Assembly: GCA_030597865.1 (NCBI GenBank)
Contig: JAUVQZ010000021.1
Coordinates: forward strand, 1-20,054
From: Pseudomonadota bacterium
GTDB lineage: Bacteria; Desulfobacterota; Desulfobulbia; Desulfobulbales; SURF-16
DNA: 20,054 nt
Direction: 5' to 3'
Below the pieces are notes generated by a model. That model saw only the letters and a program-made list of their open reading frames with translations. It was not told the DNA's origin and did not search any database. This document shows, in pieces, positions 14,524-20,054 of this stretch (position 1 is the stretch's first letter; every line of letters begins with the position of its first letter). The translations under genes were made by a program, and so were the position numbers.

Positions 14524-14544
14524 GCCATCAAAGAGGGAGGCGCT

Positions 14545-14781
14545 ATGAATATTGCTGGAGTTGTTGTTCAGGCCACGCCGGCTGATCTTACAGCGGTGCA
14601 GGCACAGCTGGAGGCCATGGACGGGGTTGAGGTCCATGGGGCCCATGAAAGCGGCCGCCTGGTGGTTACAGTTGAAGGGGACGGCTACAGGGAGACGAGT
14701 GATACGGTGCTTCGTCTTCACCAGTTACAGGGAGTTTTAACGGCCTCCCTCGTCTATCAGCATAGCGAAGATATTGGATAA
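14545..14781 (+). CDS. napD: NapD, NapA-specific chaperone
   Basis: This 78-residue protein has the ferredoxin-like fold pattern of NapD: it opens with NIAGVVVQATP, has the mid region MDGVEVHGAHESGRLVVTVEGD, and ends LQGVLTASLVYQHSED. NapD binds the twin-arginine signal peptide of NapA in the cytoplasm, delaying export until the molybdenum cofactor and iron-sulfur cluster are in place. The ATG has GGGAGG 4 nt upstream. Its TAA (14779-14781) overlaps the AGGAGG Shine-Dalgarno sequence of napA, so the two genes are tightly coupled. It is the first gene after the sigma-54 promoter and long leader. Confidence 0.92.
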   Translation: MNIAGVVVQATPADLTAVQAQLEAMDGVEVHGAHESGRLVVTVEGDGYRETSDTVLRLHQLQGVLTASLVYQHSEDIG

Positions 14782-14791
14782 GGAGGAAACT

Positions 14792-17302
14792 ATGAAGTTG
14801 TCCAGACGTACATTTATCAAGGCCAATGCCGTGGCCGCCACTGCTGTGGCCGCCGGCATATCCCTGCCTGAGGCCGAGGCCCTGGCCAAGGAAGGCGACC
14901 AGGATATCCGTTGGGATAAGGCGCCCTGTCGTTTTTGCGGCACGGGCTGCTCCGTGCTGATCGGCACCAAGGACGGCCGGGTGGTGGCCACCCAAGGCGA
15001 CCCGGATGCCCCTGTTAACCGGGGTCTGAACTGCATCAAGGGCTATTTCCTCTCCAAGATCATGTATGGCAGGGATCGTCTCAAGACCCCCTTGCTCCGC
15101 AAGAAAAACGGTACGTATGATAAGGAGGGTGAATTCACCCCGGTGAGCTGGGATGAGGCCCTTGACACCATGGCCGCCAAATTCAAGGAGGCCATTAAGA
15201 AGAAAGGGCCCACCTCGGTGGGGATGTTTGGTTCGGGCCAGTGGACGGTTTTTGAAGGCTACGCCGCCTCAAAGCTTTTCAAGGGCGGGCTGCGCTCCAA
15301 CAACCTTGATCCCAATGCCCGTCACTGCATGGCCTCGGCCGTGGCCGCCTTTATCAGGACCTTTGGGTCTGACGAGCCCATGGGCTGCTATGACGATCTG
15401 GAGCATGCCGACGGCTTTGTGCTCTGGGGCGCCAATATGTCTGAAATGCACCCCATTCTCTGGTCCCGTCTCACCGATCGTCGTCTCACCGCCCCCCATG
15501 TCAAGGTGGCGGTGCTCTCCACCTTTGAGAACCGGAGTTTCGAACTGGCTGATCTGGGTATCATCTTTAAACCCCAGACCGATCTGGTCATTCTCAACTA
15601 TATCGCCAATTACATCATTGAAAATGGCGCGGTGAATACCGATTTTGTCGGCAAACATGTGCGTTTTAAAAAGGGCAATACCGATATCGGCTATGGTCTG
15701 CGGCCCGAGGATGAGCGCCAGAAAAAGGCGGTCAATGCCAGCAAGGCGGGTGGTAATGTTGACATCTCCTTTGCTGAGTATAAAAAATTCGTTGCCGACT
15801 ATACCCTGGACAAGGCCCATGAAATGACCGGTGTGGCCAAGGAGCAGCTGCTTGATCTTGCCAAGATGTACGCTGATCCCAAGCGCAGGATCGTCTCTTA
15901 CTGGACCATGGGTTTTAACCAGCATAGCCGTGGCACCTGGGCCAACCATCTGGTCTACAATATCCATCTTCTCACCGGTAAAATCTCCGAGCCGGGTAAC
16001 GGCCCCTTCTCCCTCACCGGTCAGCCCTCGGCCTGTGGTACGGCCCGTGAGGTCGGCACCTTTGCCCACCGTCTGCCCGCCGATCTGGTGGTCAAGAAGG
16101 AGGCTCATCGTGACTTCACTGAAAAGATCTGGAAGCTGCCCAAGGGCACCATCCCTGCTAAGCCGGGCTACCATGCCGTACTCCAGAACCGCATGCTCAA
16201 AGACGGCAAGCTTAACGCCTATTGGGTCATGTGTAATAATAATGTCCAGGCTGCCCCCAACCTCAATGTTGAGACCCTGCCAGGCTACCGGAACCCTGAA
16301 AATTTTATTGTGGTTTCAGATCCCTACCCCACGGTTACGGCCATGGCCGCAGACCTCATCCTGCCCACGGCCATGTGGGTCGAGAAGGAGGGGGCCTATG
16401 GCAATGCCGAGCGCCGTTCCCAGTTTTGGCGCCAGCAGGTGGATGCGCCGGGTGAGGCCAAGACCGATCTCTGGCAGATGCTGGAGTTTGCCAAGCGCTT
16501 GAAGGTGGAGGAGGTCTGGCCGGAGGAGCTCATTGCCCAGAAACCGGAGTATCGCGGCAAGACCCTGTACGACATCCTCTATGCCAATGGCCAGGTCAAT
16601 AAATATCCCAAGCAGAAGATCGTTGATGGGGCCGGTAATGAGTACAGGAGCGCCGAAATGGATCATTTCGGTTTTTATCTCCATAAGGGGCTCTACGAGG
16701 AGTACCGCATCTTTGGTCTGGAGGGACCGAAGAAGGGCCATGAGCTTGGCACCTTTGATGATTACCATAGGTCCCGCGGTCTGCGCTGGCCGGTGGTTGA
16801 CGGCAAGGAGACCCTGTGGCGCTATAGGGAGGGGTATGATCCCCATGTGGCCAAGGGCAGTGAGGTGCAGTTTTACGGCAATAAGGACAATAGGGCCAAG
16901 ATCTTTGCCCTGCCCTATGAGCCGCCGGCTGAATCTCCGGATATTGAGTATAATCTCTGGCTCTGCACCGGCCGTGTCCTGGAGCATTGGCATTCCGGTT
17001 CCATGACCCAGCGTGTCCCTGAGCTCTACAGGGCAGTACCCCATGCCGTGCTCTTCATGCATCCTGATGACGCCAAGGAGCGGGGTCTGCGCCGTGGTAT
17101 GTCGGTGAAGATTGCCTCCCGGCGTGGCGAGGTGACAGCCAGTGTCGAGACCCGGGGCCGCAACAAGATGCCCAAGGGCATGGTCTTTCTGCCCTGGTTT
17201 GATGCCCGGCGTCTGGCCAATAAGCTGATCCTGGATGCCACCTGTCCCATTTCCAAGGAGACGGATTTTAAGAAATGTGCCGTTAAGGTTGAGCGGGCTT
17301 AG
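14792..17302 (+). CDS. napA: NapA, periplasmic nitrate reductase catalytic subunit
   Basis: At 836 residues it is close to E. coli NapA (828). A twin-arginine signal SRRTFIK (4-10) with a hydrophobic region precedes the [4Fe-4S] motif Cys46-x2-Cys49-x3-Cys53...Cys81 (RFCGTGC, GLNCIKGY). The Mo-coordinating cysteine is Cys179 in PNARHCMASAVA, followed by DEPMGCYDD. The C-terminal molydopterin-binding region has LWLCTGRVLEHWHSGSMT and MHPDDAKERGL. It reduces nitrate to nitrite in the periplasm using two electrons from NapB. The ATG at 14792 is chosen over the open TTG at 14774 because AGGAGG lies 5 nt before it and the Tat signal starts directly after it. All expected ligands are present. Confidence 0.97.
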   Translation: MKLSRRTFIKANAVAATAVAAGISLPEAEALAKEGDQDIRWDKAPCRFCGTGCSVLIGTKDGRVVATQGDPDAPVNRGLNCIKGYFLSKIMYGRDRLKTPLLRKKNGTYDKEGEFTPVSWDEALDTMAAKFKEAIKKKGPTSVGMFGSGQWTVFEGYAASKLFKGGLRSNNLDPNARHCMASAVAAFIRTFGSDEPMGCYDDLEHADGFVLWGANMSEMHPILWSRLTDRRLTAPHVKVAVLSTFENRSFELADLGIIFKPQTDLVILNYIANYIIENGAVNTDFVGKHVRFKKGNTDIGYGLRPEDERQKKAVNASKAGGNVDISFAEYKKFVADYTLDKAHEMTGVAKEQLLDLAKMYADPKRRIVSYWTMGFNQHSRGTWANHLVYNIHLLTGKISEPGNGPFSLTGQPSACGTAREVGTFAHRLPADLVVKKEAHRDFTEKIWKLPKGTIPAKPGYHAVLQNRMLKDGKLNAYWVMCNNNVQAAPNLNVETLPGYRNPENFIVVSDPYPTVTAMAADLILPTAMWVEKEGAYGNAERRSQFWRQQVDAPGEAKTDLWQMLEFAKRLKVEEVWPEELIAQKPEYRGKTLYDILYANGQVNKYPKQKIVDGAGNEYRSAEMDHFGFYLHKGLYEEYRIFGLEGPKKGHELGTFDDYHRSRGLRWPVVDGKETLWRYREGYDPHVAKGSEVQFYGNKDNRAKIFALPYEPPAESPDIEYNLWLCTGRVLEHWHSGSMTQRVPELYRAVPHAVLFMHPDDAKERGLRRGMSVKIASRRGEVTASVETRGRNKMPKGMVFLPWFDARRLANKLILDATCPISKETDFKKCAVKVERA

Positions 17303-17309
17303 GCCCTGG

Positions 17310-18101
17310 GTGAGTGGTGTGGGTGACAAGGTCAAGGGCATAAAAGAAACGAGCCGCCGCCAGTTTTTGGCGGATGGGGCCAAGGCCGCCTGTGGTGCGG
17401 CCCTGCTTGGCATTGGTGCCGGTTTCGGGGCCAGTCAGGCCGGGGCCTCATCCCAGGTCTTCCTGCGGCCTCCGGGTGCTGGTCTTGACAGCGATTTCCT
17501 CGCCTCCTGCCTGCGCTGTGGGCAATGCGTCCGGGCCTGTCCCTATGACACCCTTAACCTGGCCGGTCTTTTTAGCAGCACTGCCACCGGAACCCCCTAT
17601 TATCAACCCCGGAAGGTGGCCTGCGAGATGTGTGAGGATCTGCCCTGCATCAAGGCCTGCCCAAGTGGAGCCCTTGATCCTGGGCTCACCGATGTAACCA
17701 AGGCCCGGATGGGGCTGGCCGTGCTCATTGATCAGGAGACCTGTCTCAACTATCTGGGGCTGCGCTGCGGCGTCTGTTACCGGGCCTGTCCCCAGATTGA
17801 CAAGGCCCTGACCCTGGATACCCAGCATAATAAGAGGAGTGGTAAGCACACCCTGTTTCTACCCAAGATCCATTCAGAGCATTGCACGGGTTGTGGAAAA
17901 TGCGAACAATCCTGCGTCCTGGAGACGTCGGCCATCAAGGTGTTGCCCCGCGCCCTGGCCAAGGGCGAGCTGGGCCACCATTATCGTCTGGGCTGGGAGG
18001 AAAAGGCCAAGAAGGGTGAAAGCCTGATCCCCGAGGTTCTGGATCTGCCCGACCGGATGCCGGAATTTACGCCACCCTTTCTGCCGGAGGTGAAACCATG
18101 A
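17310..18101 (+). CDS. napG: NapG, ferredoxin-type quinol-oxidation subunit
   Basis: This protein of about 263 residues has a twin-arginine signal (SRRQFLADG) and four cysteine clusters: CLRCGQCVRACP, CEMCEDLPCIKACP, CLNYLGLRCGVCYRACP and CTGCGKCEQSC, the NapG/MauM pattern. It is exported by Tat and works with the membrane protein NapH as a quinol dehydrogenase that feeds electrons to the Nap system. The frame is open back into napA; GTG at 17310, 8 nt after the napA stop, is taken as the start, with GTG 17319 as an alternative. Neither has a strong Shine-Dalgarno sequence, so coupling to napA translation is likely. Its stop overlaps the napH start (ATGA). Confidence 0.9.
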   Translation: MSGVGDKVKGIKETSRRQFLADGAKAACGAALLGIGAGFGASQAGASSQVFLRPPGAGLDSDFLASCLRCGQCVRACPYDTLNLAGLFSSTATGTPYYQPRKVACEMCEDLPCIKACPSGALDPGLTDVTKARMGLAVLIDQETCLNYLGLRCGVCYRACPQIDKALTLDTQHNKRSGKHTLFLPKIHSEHCTGCGKCEQSCVLETSAIKVLPRALAKGELGHHYRLGWEEKAKKGESLIPEVLDLPDRMPEFTPPFLPEVKP

Positions 18102-18883
18102 AATGGCTCATCCTGCGCAGAACCAGTCAGCTCATGGTCCTTGGTTTTTTTCTCCTGGGGCCGCTGGGGGATATCTGGTGGATATCCGGCAGTCTTTCCG
18201 GCTCTCTGATCCTCAAGGTTCTGCCCCTCACCGATCCCCTGGTTTTTTTGCAGACCATTTTTGCCGGTCATCCGCCAGCGGATATGGCCCTGGCAGGGGC
18301 CTTGATTGTCATCAGTTTTTACCTGTTGGTCGGGGGCCGGGTGTTTTGTTCATGGGTCTGCCCGGTGAATATTATTGCTGACTGTGCGGCTTGGCTGCGC
18401 GACAAGATCGGCATCAGAGGGGTTCTTTTCTTTTCAAACAGCAGCCGTTATTGGTTGCTGGCCATGGTCTGTGGTCTGGCCCTGGCCTTTCAGGCGGCTG
18501 TCTGGGAGATGATTAACCCGGTAACCATCTTCTCCCGTGGTATTATTTTTGGTCTCACCGGGGCGGTTGTTGTTGGTGCCACCCTGTTTTTTTTCGACCT
18601 GCTCCTTGGCAAGAGGGGCTGGTGTCAGATCTGTCCCACCGGGGCCTTTTACAGTCTGCTTGGCCATCTGAGTCCCCTCAAGGTGATTGCCAGCGGCAGG
18701 GAACAATGTGATCAATGCCTGGCCTGTTACAAGGTCTGCCCTGAACCCCAGGTCCTCCATGAGCCACTGCAGGAAAAGGAGGCCTCTCCGGTCATTCTTT
18801 CCGGTCAATGTACCAACTGCGGACGCTGTATCGATGTCTGTCCCCAGTCGGTGTTTACCTTTGGCAGCAGGTTTTCAAAATAG
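18098..18883 (+). CDS. napH: NapH, membrane ferredoxin-type quinol dehydrogenase
   Basis: This 261-residue protein has several transmembrane helices (about 10-28, 65-85, 115-135, 145-170), the CxxxCP motifs CSWVCPVN and CQICPTGAFY on the cytoplasmic side, and two C-terminal [4Fe-4S] motifs, CDQCLACYKVCP and CTNCGRCIDVCP. This is the standard NapH arrangement. With NapG it passes electrons from the quinol pool, classically menaquinol or ubiquinol, toward NapC and NapB. It overlaps napG by 4 bp. It is followed by a 79-nt gap with two hairpins before napB. Confidence 0.93.
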   Translation: MKWLILRRTSQLMVLGFFLLGPLGDIWWISGSLSGSLILKVLPLTDPLVFLQTIFAGHPPADMALAGALIVISFYLLVGGRVFCSWVCPVNIIADCAAWLRDKIGIRGVLFFSNSSRYWLLAMVCGLALAFQAAVWEMINPVTIFSRGIIFGLTGAVVVGATLFFFDLLLGKRGWCQICPTGAFYSLLGHLSPLKVIASGREQCDQCLACYKVCPEPQVLHEPLQEKEASPVILSGQCTNCGRCIDVCPQSVFTFGSRFSK

Positions 18884-18894
18884 AGATAGTGACA

Positions 18895-18940
18895 AGGCGT
18901 CAAAAAAACGCCTGATAAGGACGAGTCGGTTAACGCCGAC
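18895..18940 (+). promoter_or_regulatory. Two hairpins in the napH-napB gap
   Basis: AGGCGT (18895-18900) pairs with ACGCCT (18908-18913), and GTCGG (18925-18929) pairs with CCGAC (18936-18940). Both lie in the only long gap inside the nap operon (79 nt). Neither is followed by a T run, so they look like messenger processing or stability elements rather than terminators. Confidence 0.35.
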
Positions 18941-18962
18941 CTATAAGGAAGGAGTTAGAAAA

Positions 18963-19406
18963 ATGAAGAGACATACAGCTAAAGGACTAATGATCCTTAT
19001 GGGCCTGGCCGCCATGGTCATGCCTGCCCAGGCAGAGGAGTTAAAGTCCCTACGGGGCAGCCGTGATCTTGACGCCGGCTCCGAGCCCCCGCAAATTAAC
19101 AGATTGATAGCTGACGATAGACCCATTCCGCGTAACTACGTGCAACAGCCGCCGCTCATCCCCCATAAGACGGAAGGCTACCGTATTGATCGCAACTATA
19201 ACAAATGTCTGAGCTGCCATAGCTGGGCCAATTATAAACAGGCACGGGCCACCAAGATACCACCAACCCATTTTGTTGATAGGGACGGCAATGAGTTGGC
19301 AGGTCTCTCAGCCGGAAGATTCTTCTGCACCCAGTGCCATGTTGCCCAAACAGATACGCGGCCCCTTGTGGAAAACGAGTTTGAGCCCGTTAAGGCCTTG
19401 AGATAA
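18963..19406 (+). CDS. napB: NapB, dihaem cytochrome c subunit
   Basis: This 147-residue protein has a Sec signal peptide (MKRHTAKGLMILMGLAAMV, cleavage near AQAEE) and two haem motifs, CLSCH and CTQCH, with the family context YRIDRNYNKCLSCHSW and ARATKIPPTHF, whose His is a likely distal haem ligand, and FFCTQCHVAQTD. NapB is the small periplasmic electron-transfer subunit that docks on NapA. The frame is open upstream into napH, but the ATG at 18963 has GGAAGGAG 8 nt before it and starts the signal peptide. It lies 37 nt before napC. Confidence 0.95.
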   Translation: MKRHTAKGLMILMGLAAMVMPAQAEELKSLRGSRDLDAGSEPPQINRLIADDRPIPRNYVQQPPLIPHKTEGYRIDRNYNKCLSCHSWANYKQARATKIPPTHFVDRDGNELAGLSAGRFFCTQCHVAQTDTRPLVENEFEPVKALR

Positions 19407-19443
19407 GACGTAAAGACAAAGACTTTAATCCGGGAGTTGTCAT

Positions 19444-20013
19444 ATGCTCGAAACAACCAATAAAAAATGTTTCAAATGGGGCCCCTTTCTCTTTGGCGGC
19501 GTGGCAGGTGTGGTATTGCTTGCCGCCTTCCTCGGCGAACTTCATTACACGGCCAGTGAGAAGTTTTGCATCTCCTGCCATGAGATGGAGGCCAATGTCT
19601 ATATGGAGTACAAGGAAACAGCCCATTATATGAATAAGTCCGGTGTTCGGGCCACCTGTACGGATTGCCATCTGGCCCAGAATTTAGTGCTGAAGGTGGG
19701 CCGCAAGGTAAAGGCGGCCAATGAGGTGTTCCAGCATTTCAAGGGAACCATCGATAGCCGGGAGAAATTTGTCGAAAGACGTCTGGAGCTGGCCGAGAAG
19801 GTCTGGGCCGAGATGATGGCAAATGATTCCCGCGAATGCCGCACCTGCCATAACTCTGAAAACATGGATTATACCAAGCAGTCACGACGGGCCATGGAGC
19901 AGCATATCAGGGGTGACGATGAGAAGAAAACCTGTATTGAATGCCATAAGGGAATTGCCCATAAGCTGCCCGATATGCAGACCATTGATCCCTCTGCGGT
20001 GATTGGTCTTTAA
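19444..20013 (+). CDS. napC: NapC/NirT-type tetrahaem cytochrome c
   Basis: This 189-residue protein has one N-terminal membrane anchor (about 12-31) and four CxxCH haem motifs: CISCH, CTDCH, CRTCH and CIECH, with the family signature FCISCHEMEANVYMEYKETAHY. NapC-type proteins oxidise membrane quinol and reduce periplasmic NapB. GGGAG lies 7 nt before the ATG. It is the last gene seen; the 41 bases after it are pyrimidine-rich without a hairpin, so the operon may or may not continue. The NirT and NrfH relatives share this fold, but position in the nap operon supports NapC. Confidence 0.94.
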   Translation: MLETTNKKCFKWGPFLFGGVAGVVLLAAFLGELHYTASEKFCISCHEMEANVYMEYKETAHYMNKSGVRATCTDCHLAQNLVLKVGRKVKAANEVFQHFKGTIDSREKFVERRLELAEKVWAEMMANDSRECRTCHNSENMDYTKQSRRAMEQHIRGDDEKKTCIECHKGIAHKLPDMQTIDPSAVIGL

Positions 20014-20054
20014 TTTTTTTCTTTCTCCCTCCCTCCCCCAAAAGAAACCCCCGC

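Larger units (their letters stand above)
14085..14544 (+). other. 460-nt region with terminators, sigma-54 promoter and nap leader
   Basis: No coding gene is supported. In order it holds two intrinsic terminators (14124-14176), a pyrimidine-rich stretch, a sigma-54-type promoter (14251-14266), and a leader of about 270 nt. The leader includes AAAAGAC/GTCTTTT (14303-14318), GCCAC/GTGGC near 14461-14478, and CTCGCAG/CTGCGAG (14500-14523) just before the napD ribosome-binding site. No known riboswitch was recognised in the leader. Confidence 0.6.

Noticed and set aside
15269..16174. Long minus-strand open frames inside napA (also 16316-17413)
   Set aside because: They are opposite-strand shadows of the GC-rich napA gene, with no ribosome-binding site or family resemblance.

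Overview
The window looks like chromosomal DNA of an anaerobic, respiring Desulfobacterota bacterium, most likely in or near the Desulfobulbales. The reasons are a periplasmic nitrate reductase (Nap) set with multihaem cytochromes, a sigma-54-type promoter, HDOD and PilZ signalling proteins, and a ferredoxin-nitroreductase fusion. This taxonomic call is inference from gene content. I see no rRNA, tRNA, CRISPR array, transposase or phage gene.

Left part (1-5461), mostly housekeeping and signalling: a PilZ-domain protein cut by the window edge; a convergent two-gene unit on the minus strand (class I methyltransferase, then YjbQ/UPF0047); a divergent FAD/NAD(P) disulfide oxidoreductase of the mercuric-reductase/lipoamide-dehydrogenase superfamily; a convergent PhoR-like sensor histidine kinase with no response regulator beside it; and a DUF309 protein. 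The oxidoreductase and kinase genes overlap tail to tail inside a perfect 10-bp-stem palindrome.

Middle part (5462-12757): a 307-nt intergenic stretch rich in hairpins, including two mutually exclusive ones followed by a T run, precedes an auxin-efflux-carrier (AEC) permease gene that is broken by a one-base frameshift. Next comes a minus-strand operon, read right to left: a large stand-alone GspE/PilB-like secretion ATPase with an expanded MshEN-like N-terminus and an altered His box, a MinD/FlhG-like ATPase, and two tandem HDOD paralogues. No other pilus or secretion gene lies in the window. This four-gene set is the best candidate for a little-described system: secretion-type ATPase plus polar-positioning-type ATPase plus HDOD regulators. 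A 99-bp element with 11-bp perfect terminal inverted repeats lies inside the operon, and a 12-pair hairpin lies in its leader.

Right part (12758-20054): a nitrate-respiration region. napF is followed by a ferredoxin-nitroreductase fusion whose first cluster has a CxxDxxC motif. Two strong tandem intrinsic terminators follow, then a near-consensus sigma-54 promoter (GG-N10-GC), a leader of about 270 nt, and napDAGHBC. The gene order is that of the E. coli napFDAGHBC operon, but here napF has been separated as its own unit. NapD matures NapA; NapC and NapGH pass quinol electrons through NapB to the Mo-bisMGD enzyme NapA in the periplasm; NapF is a cytoplasmic accessory iron-sulfur protein.
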